The notes under the pieces are model-generated. The model saw only the letters and a program-made list of their open reading frames with translations. It was not told where the DNA came from and ran no database searches. Made by a program: the position numbers and the translations under genes. Below, in pieces: positions 52,001 to 64,000 of a stretch of DNA of 64,000 nt. The DNA is taken from NCBI GenBank assembly GCA_013399305.1, contig VXAI01000035.1, positions 4,115,912 to 4,179,911 on the forward strand, in the 5' to 3' direction. Origin of the DNA: Rostratula benghalensis (lineage: Eukaryota; Chordata; Aves; Charadriiformes; Rostratulidae). Every line of letters begins with the position of its first letter. Within the stretch, counting starts at the first letter, position 1.

Positions 52001-55000
52001 TTCTCTGTAACACAACTGTCAAATTTCACTGTCAATTACATTTTTATTAAAGCTTATGTACCTGCACAACTAGACTTTGCTATTATTTACCTAATAAATA
52101 CATCATGAACATGAAATAAAGGAGGGAAATGAAGCTTTTGAGTAAGTCTGCCTGGAGGCAAATCCAATACCCCAGAAACAAATAATTATCTAACGCTCCA
52201 AATTTTGACATGCTCCCCATTCATAAGCACTTCTACAGGCTCCATCTTCACCTTCATTTGAGTAAGTCATGTAATATTTTAAATACAGCTACAGGTGAAG
52301 TCTCAGCTGAGACAACTCAGTCTCTGGCACTCATGGCAGGGATAGAGCCTTCTTGCAAAATCTTGGTTTCAGAGTGCACCGTGCTCAGGTTGAAAGAGCA
52401 TCCAAACATTTTCAGCAATTTCACATTTATGGGTGCCACAGTAATTGTACAGAGCACACAAGCAATCCAAATGGAGAAGACAACAAATGCATTCATTTTA
52501 AGAGGCAAGCTTCAGTTCAAATAAAAGAGAAAATAATTTTCTTCAATAGCCAAATTTATCCTGATCTGGTCCATTACTGGCTTTTGCATAAATATGCTGT
52601 AACAGAATATTCTGTCCCTAATCAGCAGTGAAAGGAATGCAAAGTTTATTGGCAATATTAGTTATCACAGCAGTGCCCAAAGGATGTAACTGATACCAGC
52701 ACCAGGTTGGGCTAAACGCTGTACAAATGGGTAGTAAGGGCAGGGACTGTTGCTCTACCAAAACAGCAACACAAAAATAGGAAGGCAAAACCTGCTTTTT
52801 TTTTATTCCAAGTTTTGCAGAAAGGAAAAAAGCCCCCAAACCAGAGGAAAGCATCTAGGCAGACTGCTTAAGTTACACGGTAAGCTGTGACAGCTCCATA
52901 ACACACCACCACACGCTCAGACCTGGCCCAGTGCTAAGGTCACCACTCCTAACAGTTTTTTCAAAAAGCAAAGCAGCATTATGATCCATGAAATCACAGG
53001 GATTTTTACCCCCCCTGCTTTGGAGAGTTTCAGATAAATACATCTTCTGTCCCCATGAAGTATGGGCTCTACAGTTTTGTTTTTATTTCAAAGCCAAAAG
53101 GGAACAAATGGGGAAGAAAAGGAGACAGAGTCAGTCACAACCATTTCAAGCGGAGTAACTACTAAAGTATCAGTAGAGAAAACCACTCTCCATAATGACC
53201 ACACACAAGAGAGGACCAAAGGCATCATGCCTCACACTTCGTATGGTCTTCTGCCCTCCCTATAGATACTCTGGGAATGAGAAATTGGAGAATTGCAATT
53301 AGCACACATACAGCTCAGCACTCCCCAAAGCCCAGAGGGCTGGGGAATAGATGCATGGTCAAGTACTCCATGCACAGTGATTTCTGGGAAGTGCAACAGA
53401 AGTGAATATTTGCATGGAGAGAAACCCTCTTCCAGAAGCAGAGTACAGTTATAGCCCTGTCACAAGGGTTACCTCAACTCACGGTGTCTGAGGTTCTTCA
53501 TGAGGTTCTATGGGCTTCATTTTCAATCACAACTTCCAGATTCTTCACCTCTTGCTATGACTTCAGAAGAAACTATGCAGGTTTGAAGCCTCAGGTGTTT
53601 AGTTCCATTTTCAGTGTTCTCCAAATATCTTAGTCTACAGTAAACATGCTCAACAGCAGTAGTGAAACAGTAAGCAAGCAAGACTAGTCTGAACTAGAGG
53701 TTTCCTACTTACTCCTGTTATCAGAGTCATCCTTTCCACTAAAACAAAGTTAATTCTAGAAAGCCCACCAGCTACCTCTTTTCTGGGCTGTTTTCACCAC
53801 AATTAACAGCAGAAACTATTACCAGCAAATCACATTGACATAAGATATAGTAGAATGTACAGCCCTGATTCCACAGCATTCAGACACTGCTCTGGAACAC
53901 AGCTTTGAAGAAAGCCATCATCAAAAACACCCAGAAAGGGAAATGGACACATCCCCAGTCTATTAAATGTGTTATGCAATTAGCTCAGGTTAAAAACCCT
54001 TACAATCCCTCGTGTCCCACATGCCATAGACCATAATAAAGGCCTGTGGCAGGGAGGTGATCTACTTCTGTGCCAGGATACAGCCACCAATGGCTCCTGA
54101 CCACTCATGTCCCCAGGGGTCACTGGCCACCTCTGCTCAAAGGTCTGTACTGTTTTTAAACCCGAACAAAGGCAATGCAGTCAGGCTCTGCCTTCTGAAG
54201 GAACATCCATTTCTTCTTCAATCACCCTTCTGCTTCTGCCAAATTAGTACCGGGTGACTCCGCACCTAAAATTTTACAAGGGCTTCATTTTATTTCATCA
54301 TTCTGGATTGCTCCTTACTCCATCTAGATCTACTACTTGTTCTTTCAAGATGCATATGAAGACCAAAGGATCCTGCAACAAAACCAGAGAAGCCCAAACA
54401 AACCACCAAAACCCAGCCTCAACAGTAAGATGACATCTTTGATGCTCCAAGCCAAAAGTTGATGAAAACACCCTCTTTTTCCCCCCCCGTGGATTGTGTT
54501 TTATTAGGCAGATCCACAAAGGCAAGAAGAGGTCTACCAGTGATTGCCTCATCCCCCTTGAAAAAGGGATAGTAACTAACAAAAGCTGTAAAAACAAAAA
54601 TAATGTGCTAGCAGTGATGAAAATACACCACCCAAAACATTAAGTATGAGGCAAACCCTGAAAGGTTGGAGAGGGTTTCTCAAAAGCCTGCATACGAGGT
54701 AATAATGAAAGAGTATGGTAGAGACCAACATCTAAGACAGATGCTCAGTCTAAAGGACATACAGCCTAAAAAGACACTGAAGTGAAAGCTGTTTGAGGGA
54801 GTATTTCATATTTTTGGTAATTTTCTGAAATTTAGATTTAGCTCAGAATTTTGTTTCCTAATCACTACCTACTTGTTTAGTTTAGTGACTATACTACTGA
54901 GTTATATATTACTAATCTATAACTGAATTATATCACTGACTTGGGAATGTGTATGTTGCACCGTGTGCTGACGCACAGATTCCCACGGGTACGTACATGT

Positions 55001-58000
55001 TCCTCTAAGAAGCAGACAGCTGCAAGTCTTCAGCTGCTGCAGACCTGTCACAATTCCACTTTATGTTTTTCCCCTTAAGAAAATAATCTAGAATAATTTG
55101 CAACCCGAGAGCTTAGACAGCGAAAGTTGTATTACAAGCTATACTGAAACCTAAAAACGTCTACTTACCAGAAGGCAAGGCAAAGCAAGCCCAGAGCAGG
55201 CTCTCCATGACGCCTAGAAACATCCAAACCCCCACCACTGCTTTTTCTACTGAAGTTCTAGAAACAAAAGCTACAATTTTCAGAAGCCCTTGAGTGATTT
55301 AAGATTAATTAATGTTCACTGCAATGGGATTTCAGCACCTAAGCCACAAGTTCTTCTGAAAGCGTTGCCCATACATTTTTGATGCACAGACGGGCTGCTA
55401 TTAGGCAGGAGCGGATGGCTTCACAAAACCCAGGCCACAACCAAGATCCTTTAAGGCTCTGTCCTCAGAGGACATTAATGAAGACACACTGCAATTAGGA
55501 AATACTAATCAACATGTGTACACCTATACTGCTGGCAACAACATCTCTATGGATACTGCTGCTTGCAAGGTCTGAGAGCGCCAGACCCTGATAGAGGACT
55601 TAGCTGAACATCAGTTTCCATCGCCATCATTATAGCACGCTAACATTTCTAAAGTAATAACATATTTCTCTTAATACTGGATTAATCAAAGTGTACAGCT
55701 TTTCTACAATTCACCTGTAAGTCTACAGCCCTGTACCACATTAATACTGCTTACAGAAGTCATCTATTCATGAAATACAGGTTTTCTTGCTTCTGCAACA
55801 TACCTATGGTAGACAAATCTGCAATTAGTTGTTCTGAAGTAATATGGCCATCACCATCCTACAGGCAATGAACCGATCAAAATTTAAGACTTCAGAAAAT
55901 TCTGGTGGCAAAATGGATCAGAAATTACCTTCTAGTATGCAGGGGCAGCCGATCACTCTGGTGGCCTCACAAAAGGAGTTAATTACATGATGGCTTAAAT
56001 GAGAACAACTTTTAGTGTAGTGTATGGAATAAACATCTCAGTAATACTTAAGTTCAAACGATTTCATGCATAAAAGTATCTCTGCTAAGCTCAAAGACCC
56101 ATTACCACACATTAATAATATATTACTCATCAATAAAGGACAAAATATCAGGTACATACGCATGTATTTGTCAAGGGTCAGGACAATAGATCCTAATGGT
56201 TTATTCTGGACAGACTCTATTGATGTCTGCAAGGAAGGGGAACATGCCACAGGCCAAAGCAGCACCCTCCTTACTCCAGTTACTACGGTGCCTCCTAAGA
56301 TTTCCAAAGTCATTAAATTCTTATTAAAATAAACATGCCCTGACCACCAAGAAATTAAAAATCCTCAAATATTCCTCTTTAAAAAAATAAAGAAAACAGT
56401 AGGTCTAAAGGTAACAGTCCTGGGTTAAAATGCAATTCTGGTAAGGCAGCCAGCAGGAGCCCGGCCAACCTCAGCCTCCGCTCAGACACTGGGCTTGCAG
56501 ACAGGGTAGGACCCAGGACACCCCGGCTCTCCTCACCCAGCACCCATACACAGCACATTTTGCTTAGATGTCAACAGGCAACCAGAGAAAGTGACACTGT
56601 TGTCAGATATTTCTAGGCAGAGATGTCCTAATGGCCTAAGCACATCAGAACAGCTTATTTCAGTACCGAAGGAGTTTAAGTGACCAAGTTACTGCCCTTT
56701 CTTTCCCTTACAATCCTCAGTGGTTATAAGCAGACTTTTTAAACTCAGGGATGGATTCACTCACTCCATCTGTGTTTTGCCTCAAAGAAGGAGACTTCAA
56801 GATGACAGAAGTGACACTGTGTCACTATTAAAACTAATCACATTAGCATCCCCGAGCGCTGAGGCATTCAGCCCAGGTATCCAGGTCCAGCCTGGTGCTG
56901 AAGAGCTGGAGGAGAACATGGCTTCTGCAGCGGCCACAACAGCTACGTGTGGCTGCAAAGCTTAATGACAACCACGGAGCACATCATACAAATAACCTTC
57001 ATTTTTGCATCCAGCAAAGGCTAAAGATGGAAATTAAACTCAACAATTTCTACCCCAGTAAGCATCGACATTTGTGAACGCTTCTTTCAGTAGCTGGGTG
57101 ATGACAAGCACAGACAATAAAAAAAGGGATTCTAAAAATATACTACTCTTTTTCCCTGGATTAGTGTGTCTACAGTTAAATATAAACCGTGCTCTATAAA
57201 TTATCAAACACAATGTCAAATTCTGAAGTGCACTCTGGAATCTCTCACAGAGCACACAAAACCACAGAAAAGTGATAATTTCGTCCTGGCCCAGTTAGCC
57301 TAAAGAACAATATGCTACTGTGCTAGATGGAGTTAGCTCCCATCCACGGTCACACTAAAAATGGCCACAGCCACCACCACTGTAGTTGCGCACTGAATTT
57401 TTCAGGACCCTCTGCATCGAGCAAAGAGATTAATTCCCTGAACAGCTGCTCTCACAGGAAGGGAATCGACGGCAACGTTGCCACAGTATAGCTGGCACAC
57501 GCATATTAGGAAGAATTTCCAGCATTCACGCTTTCTGCTAAAAATCAACTTCCCCCTACTCATCTCCTGCCAGTAACTTCATTTGGAACAAAGATATACA
57601 GGGAACGGTATTAGAACTATTTTTATTTAAGGAGCATTTGTTTACAATGCATTATTACTTCTACAGTGTCGTGACTGTGCCTTCTGCTCTACAGAAATAA
57701 CAGGATGAGCCTTTGCCCCCAAGTTCTGCACACAGAAAAGAAGTCACTGCCCGCCCTTCAAAGATCAAGGATGACCAGTAGGAGGTAAATGCAAGTACAG
57801 CAGTTAATAGTCACATTGATAAACCCTTTAATCAAGTTAAAAAAAAACCCCGAACCCAATAACTCAAAATATCTCTGATCCCAAATGCAGAATGCATTGA
57901 CACTTCACCAGTGTAGTGACTTAAACATGGGTTGTCTCATACCATCAACTTGAAAATTCTGTATTATCTAACATCAAACTGCTGATGGCCACAAGAGCCT

Positions 58001-61000
58001 CTATATGGAAGGACTGGGAAAAGGCATGGCCTCCCCCCTAGATTAGCATTCACCTCAGTACAAGAGTTGATCAGGATCTTGCCCATGTGGTTTACTACAA
58101 CCCTCAAGCCAGAGCGGCTATAAACAGGTTGACTTCCGCACACCTTAAGCGCATCAGGCATCAAGAGTTTGAATTAATCCATGCATTAAACAAGTCCTCA
58201 ATGCAAAAATTTTCCAAGGAATTTTAAGTCTAACAATATTAATTCTCCAAGTCACAAATACCAGTTTTGCTTTTAATAGCAGAAGTGAAGCACGGACTTC
58301 CAGCAACTCTCCTGACCTACAGCATGAGAGACAAGGGGACAGAGTCAGTTCCCGGAATTCCACACCCTCACAGGACAATTAGACAGAACGTTACAAGAGG
58401 AGTCAGATCTACCTTAATTACCGATTGGAAGCGTTGCTGCCTCTGCTCATTTTCCAGTATGCAATAACAAGAGATTCAAACAGGGAGGGAAAACTAAGAA
58501 GGACAACCTTCCTTCATCCCTTATGTCCCTACAAAAGCTTTTCAACTGCACACAACCTGGGACTAAACACTTCACTGTGCTCAGAAAAAGCCACCAGCTA
58601 CTCCAACCGAGCACACATGCAACTACAGGCCACCAGACAGGGCCCAAGGGCAGCGTGGTTACCTGCTCCAGCAGCAATCTTTTGGTCTCTACATGGAAGG
58701 TCAGGTGGGACCTTCTCACCCGACGTCTCTTGGGAAGCAAAAACCAGAGGGAACTCTTTGGTTTTCCTTCCACGGCTCGGTGAAGGCAGCCGGGTACGCA
58801 GCCGAGTGGCTGGATCTGAAGGACTCGCGCTACTGGAAAGGCTCCAGTGGCACCACTGCCCTCTGCCAACACCGAAAGTCACTTACGTGGACAGAGACGC
58901 ATTACGCATGGAACCTTCTTGAAGCAACTGCAAATGACAGAGCCACCTCCCACAGGCATTTTGTGTCTGTTTTGAAACAAACATGCATTATCCTATCACC
59001 TTTACCTCCAAGACTTCAGGATGCTCAAAAGCTAAATAAACCACCAACCCCGATTCTGGAAAATCCTGGCGCGTGGCTTTGGACTGGGAAAAATACCAAC
59101 CCTAGTGTATACGTGCTTTTATCACAATAAAGAAAGTTTAATTAAAGAAAAATAAATAAAATTAAATATATATAATTTTTTTCAGAATTCAAGGACATAC
59201 ATTTTCCCATCACAACAGCATCGCTGACGCAACTGCATGTGCCTTAGCAACAAAGGCGTACTACAGAATTTTATATACATCCCTCTGAACATTGTCAAAG
59301 CCAGGCTTGCATTTCCATTTTACTGCGCAACTAAACCACTTCCCAACAGGACATACAAAGGTTTAGCCATTTTTTTTAATTAATTTTTTCTTGATATTCC
59401 GCCTCTCCGTCCCATTTAATTAAGCATTCCTAACTGGTTCATAGCATTTCCTCACTAACACAGATTTTCTTTCTTCACTGGGGCAAAAGTCCTCCCATGA
59501 GACACAACCAAGGGTCCAACAACAGTTATGAGACTCACCCTCCTCCCTACTAATGGGGACCCTAAAATAGAGACAATGCATTAGAAACTACCTAAAGGGG
59601 TAGGGAAAGCACGCATCACAAAAGAGACAAACCCAACATTGGGCTAATTGAGCTAATTCCTCATACATTTATGCAAGCACTGTAAATACTACAAATAGGA
59701 CAATGTTAGGTAATTGCAAAAATTAATTGCATTCTTATTATGATCTCATCTGAAAGTATTTAATTTCTAACACCGATGTTCCAATGCTATTTGCAAACTC
59801 TGCCTGAATACTTAAATAGACAACAAACAAAAGGTCTCATCTTCAGTGCCCCAAGCTATCAGCCAAAACTGGTTATAATTAAAGGTGTGAACAACAAAGT
59901 AAGTAACAAACCTACAAAGTCAAGGTTCTGAGAAATTAATGGGCATCACACCACTGCACCAGTTCAAATTTATCACTCATTATCTCCCTGACTAGCACAG
60001 TGCTGTTTCACATATTTCTGCCTCCTTCTCTTTCCTCCAAGCCTTTCCTGCCTTTTCTAGATGGCTAATTTTAGACAATTACTGCCTCTGACACATCGAG
60101 ACCTTTTCTACCTTCTTTCTTCTTCCTGCTGTAAAGCTAGTGACCTACAAAAGCCCCCTGCACCTAAAATATTCCAATATTTTAGGCTTTAAGGACCGAT
60201 CATTCCAGAGGAAGAAAAGCAAGCAAGGAAATAGTCTTTGAATATCTGTTTCGCCAACATCTCCACTCTACATTATTTCAAATGGTTAAATGTATTCAAA
60301 GGCAAAGTACAGGTGTGTCCCTGTCATCACCCCCCCCTCTTAAAAACTGATTTTTATTAGGATTAAATCTATTGCACTTGAACTGAAATCTTACCCTCCT
60401 CCTTGCAAAATTCTTTACAAAATGAAAAATGTTTCTTGCTTTTTAAGTTACTTGGGAGTCCTACGCTGCTGGTAACCGGGCATTTACACGAACAATTGGG
60501 AAGTATTAGGTTACACAAATGCCCTTTCCATTCTCATACCAGTCCCAGCATTTTCCTTAACGTCCATTCAGACGAGAAGGGAAGAGACACAGGCATGAAG
60601 ACAGAGAAAAATACATGCATACCCATCTCTTCCTCCAGCCTACTCGGAAAGAAAAAAAGAGAGGGAGAGGAGGGCAATGGGGGAGGGGTGACTTTCCATC
60701 CCAGATTAGCAAATTTTGCAAAATCTGGCCTATCCTTTACAGAGGTACCACGCTTTTTACCACCGTCTCACTCCCCAAAAAGGACTCTTTGCGCCCAGTT
60801 CTCCCCAAAAACCCCAATGACATTGAAAAAAATACTGCATTGCAGTATTTGCCAGTGCATCCGAGTGTATCCAGTCAGCTGTCCCACAGACAAACAAATG
60901 TACATTTTAATGTGTCCAGGCATGTAAATGAGTTGTCTGGTGGACACAGATTGCCAAAACAGACAAGTGGATTTGTCAAGTTATCCCCGTCTCTCTCACT

Positions 61001-63485
61001 GCAATAATATTCTCTGCCACTACCCATTTCTTGCCTGGGGTGTTTGCTGAAATTATTTTGAAAGTGCAAGTTCCCAAAGCAAGCAGCGATTTCCCCTGCC
61101 AGAAGATGGGACGCAATCACACTTTATTTCTGAAAAACCGTGGGGTGTGGACCGGCTGTAGGTTATGTACCAACAGTATGATAATTACACACAGCAAATA
61201 ACCTGCATTTAATTAGTACACTCCCAGCATACCAAGTAGGAAGGTTGAGAGAAAAAAAAAATTCCCTGTAACCTAGAAGATATTCTTTCAAAAAAAAATA
61301 CATTAAATATATTTAAGATTAACACCACTGGATTTTCTTTCAATAGAGTCACAATATTTAGCAGGACCAAATAAAAATGATGAAGACTATTCCAAACCCA
61401 TTCAAATAGGATTTTTAAGTATACCCCTTCTAGCTCATTGTAACCATCCTTTGTCACAACAGCTCAGGCTCACTTTGAGTGCGCTCAAAAAGGTAAAATT
61501 AATAAAAGAGGGAGAAGGCAAAGGAGGCAACCAAACCAGTCCACAGTGGAGGGGCATCCCTGTATATCTAACATGGAAACTTGATTAGTAGAGCACACGG
61601 GGAGAGGATTTTGAACTGGTGGCTGGTATTCACCTCGCATCAATACCCAGTTGTAAAATTTCATCCTTTCTGACTAGTAGTTCCCCAAGACAACATTTTT
61701 TTTTTTAAGAAAGACCTCTCATGTCTAAAGATAACCACATTTTCTCTACCTTTTTGTCTGAGCAGAAAGAGGTTTTAACATTTTGATCTTGCTTTTTTAT
61801 CCATAGGAACCCAAATTAAATTCCACAAACTTAACAGCTATTTTTCTATACGAGAATCTACAATGCAATCTTTTATATGCAAAAAGAAAATGTCACTATG
61901 TACATGCAGGCTGTATTCATTAATATAATCTTAAAACAAAGAAAAGAGGAAGATCGGGGCAGGAACACGTGTGCCATAGAACAAGGATTACATTATTTTA
62001 AAATCTTTGTAGAAGCACCAAATTGAACAGAAAACGAAAATGTAACTACTAGCTGATGGCTCTTAAAACAAACAATGCAGCTGTGTATAATAAAAGGCAC
62101 CCTTATTTATTGTCATGACTAAGTTAGATTTAGAACACAGTATCTCTGTTTTGGACAGAAGAAAAATTATTTTACTCTCACGTACAACTACAATGCGTGT
62201 CAGAATACATCTCCCTGCACATGCACAGACTGTAAAATACAGAATTTTCACACACACCCTCGAGATACCCCCCCCCATTGTAAAGCAGTGCAGTTTTCAG
62301 GGGGCCATTCAATTACATCTTCACAGAAAGGATTGCAGCAGAAGCAACACTTAAAACAAAGCAAATTAAAAAGGGGGATTTCATTTCCTTTTATTCATAT
62401 TTAAACTAAGCACCACCATCCCTCCCAGAACTTGCATTCAAAGTAATCCTGCACCAGAGAAGGGAAGAAAGTAAATGTATCTGAAAATCTGAAGACAGAA
62501 AGAAAGGCGTGTTCTGTATCCCTGCTTTGCTTCTCTTGTGCCTCCTGATGTGTGATAGATGAGCATTTTCTGGGCAACCACATTTTTATAGCTTTTACGC
62601 TACCGTCTATCACTTCCTCATCTACTACGCTTTTTTAAAGACTTCCAGCACCAATAGCCTTGTTTAAAGGATGCACTTCTGCTCTTCCCCATTATTGTTT
62701 GCCACTACAATAAGAGATCATCGCAATTAGCACAATATTCAGTTGCAGTTTAAAAAGTAAAGTTGCCACAAGGAGCCCAACATTGGAAGTAGATATTGCT
62801 CCAGCAGATATGTAATAGACAGTGGCTAAAGGTGGGGCTGGAGATGAAGAGGAGAATATAATGTCATTTTTGTAAATTCCTCTCAGCACATAAACCCCAG
62901 GAAATGGTGAACTCCCATGAACTGATTATTCTGCCATATAACCATCTGATTTTGTAAAAATACCACTATCACTTAACACAAAATCACTGCTTAGGGTAAA
63001 TTCATTCTACCTACTGTTCTCATAGGGACATTTGCTGGAAAATTCTAAGAAATGATTTGCAGAAGCTATCAGCTGTGGGAGTTCACTATTATACCTCTGT
63101 CAACTTCATTCAATATAATTTACATTTTTTTTTATACTGCCTCACAGGATTCCTTGCAATTTTTTGCACGTACAATTTCACAGCAGGGAGGGGGAAAGGG
63201 GAAAAAAAAAAAAGGCAAGATAACCCTCTTTTACAGAGGAGAAAGAACAGATGCTTAAAACCAGATTTCTAGAAATCACTGTAAGCCTGAGCCAGAAATG
63301 TAATTAACACCTATTTATAAAGAATAATTAAAGTTGTGACTGCCACAAAGAACAGCAGAGATAATCGAGGTAGCCCTTGGTTTGGGGTTTGGTTTTTTTT
63401 TTTAAAGATTTTTTTTTTTTTTACACTGTTTGCAGTATTCCCACATGATTGCCACCTGCTCCCCCACTCAGCTTCCCCTATGCTC

Positions 63486-63499
63486 GTTTCCCCGGCAAC
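63486..63499 (-). promoter_or_regulatory. RFX X-box-like site
   Basis: The minus strand reads GTTGCCGGGGAAAC, matching the RFX X-box pattern GTTGCCNNGGNAAC and differing from GTTGCCATGGAAAC at two central positions. A CCAAT box (inverted in the plus strand, 63505-63509, minus-strand GCCAATGAAA) lies 5 bp away. Binding is inferred from the motif alone. Confidence 0.45.
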
Positions 63500-63717
63500 C
63501 TTTCATTGGCTTTTCCTCCCAGCTATCGCTTTCAGTTCGGCTGCTCAGTCTAATCTTATTTGTTTTACACCCATCAAAACAAGCAGCTAGACAAAGACAA
63601 TCCTGTAAGAATGGGGAAAGACCGTCGCTTTGTTTCCCCCGTTATAATAAATATCCGCGGCAGAAAAAAAAAGTCTGCAAAACGTTAAATTAAAAGAAAA
63701 AAAAAAAAAGGAGGGGG

Positions 63718-63733
63718 ACACACACACACACAC
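63718..63733. repeat. (AC)8 microsatellite
   Basis: Eight AC units on the plus strand, next to an A-rich run and the G-quadruplex-like tract at 63744-63769. Confidence 0.9.
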
Positions 63734-63743
63734 GACAGGGACA

Positions 63744-63769
63744 CCCACCCCCCACCCCCCCAGCATCCC
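63744..63769 (-). other. Potential G-quadruplex in a promoter-like patch
   Basis: The minus strand reads GGGATGCTGGGGGGG, T, GGGGGG, T, GGG. These are four G runs with loops of 5, 1 and 1 nt, satisfying the usual quadruplex pattern on the strand that is sense for ELAVL4. Confidence 0.55.
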
Positions 63770-64000
63770 GTGGGGCTGGCAGGAGGGATGGGTATTGTGC
63801 GGGTTGGGTCCCAGCCCCCACCCCGGGTCGCCCCAAAGTCCCCGGCAGTTGTATTTGATCGTGCCATTTTGCACAATCTGTAAGGAAAAAAAGCACAAAA
63901 AGAGGGGACGGAGACAAGCACATCCCTGCCAGGAGAATATATTGTCTAAAAATAGAAATACTATTTTTCACATAAATGGCTTTGACTTCTCCCGGCATTT

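Larger units (their letters stand above)
46065..64000 (-). other. ELAVL4: Upstream intron or 5' flank of ELAVL4, no proven exon
   Basis: Sequence upstream of the start-codon exon runs to the window edge. Mammalian ELAVL4 uses several alternative leader exons spread over a long distance, so most or all of this is probably intron 1. No exon ending ATGGTGATG or encoding MEWNGLKM could be found next to a donor. Points of note are a C-rich tract at 48081-48124, a 12-bp palindrome at 57471-57482, a CpG-enriched patch with a strong donor at about 58650-58920, and a promoter-like patch at 63480-63860. Open frames of up to 174 codons (60403-60927, plus) show no domain. Confidence 0.6.

Noticed and set aside
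55843..55856. CATCACCAT, which on the minus strand is ATGGTGATG as in the mammalian MVM leader
   Set aside because: The next bases on the minus strand are GCCATATT, not a GT donor, so it cannot be the leader exon that splices to ATAATTAGCACC.
56894..56902. GGTGCTGAA, a perfect half-site of the REST/RE1 element
   Set aside because: The other half (CTGTCC at two bases' distance) is absent; TCCAGC stands there instead. A single 9-mer is expected by chance in a window this long.
58425..58922. Opposing frames of 165 (plus) and 141 (minus) codons
   Set aside because: Long open frames on both strands at once are expected in a CpG/GC-richer patch. Neither product resembles a known protein. The patch is kept only as a possible leader exon.
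60403..60927. Plus-strand open frame of 174 codons
   Set aside because: No domain recognised. It includes a low-complexity purine tract (about 60648-60680), and overlapping frames are equally long. GC-richer sequence explains the lack of stops.

Overview
The window is a piece of a bird genome. Fragments of CR1 retrotransposons, the dominant avian interspersed repeat, lie among AT-rich introns, and the only recognisable gene is a vertebrate neuronal RNA-binding protein gene, ELAVL4 (HuD), on the minus strand. I cannot name the species. Six coding exons are visible. They join in frame (46052-45824, 22977-22874, 12472-12319, 11931-11706, 10313-10275, 5945-5618) into a 359-residue protein with three RRM domains. 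That length and the N-terminal ([12 protein letters not shown]) and C-terminal (FKTNKTHKS) sequences are those of HuD rather than HuB, HuC or HuR.

Layout from left to right, against the direction of transcription. 1-2444 is sequence beyond the 3' end of ELAVL4, with one CR1 3' fragment (about 432-630). 2445-5617 is a long AT-rich 3' UTR with two good distal poly(A) signals and U-rich tracts that could bind ELAV proteins. 5618-5945 is the terminal coding exon (RRM3). 5946-10274 is an intron with an old CR1. 10275-10313 is the 39-nt hinge exon. 10314-12472 holds exons 5 and 4 (RRM2) with short introns. 12473-22873 is a 10.4-kb intron. 22874-22977 is exon 3 (RNP1 of RRM1). 22978-45823 is a 22.8-kb intron with a CR1 reverse-transcriptase fossil, a second old CR1 tail and a 25-N assembly gap. 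45824-46064 is the exon carrying the start codon. 46065-64000 is upstream intron or 5' flank; no leader exon can be proven there, but there are CpG-enriched patches, one near-consensus splice donor and an RFX-like X-box.

The gene encodes a neuronal ELAV/Hu protein that binds U/AU-rich RNA to control mRNA stability, translation and splicing. The most interesting observations concern possible self-regulation and isoform choice: a duplicated U-rich element just downstream of the hinge exon, a potential 21-nt in-frame tandem acceptor at the terminal exon that would mimic the known 7-residue insertion of the paralogue HuC, and U-rich tracts in the 3' UTR. I found no novel multi-gene system, CRISPR array, RNA gene or second protein-coding gene. 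The remaining open frames look like chance frames in introns.
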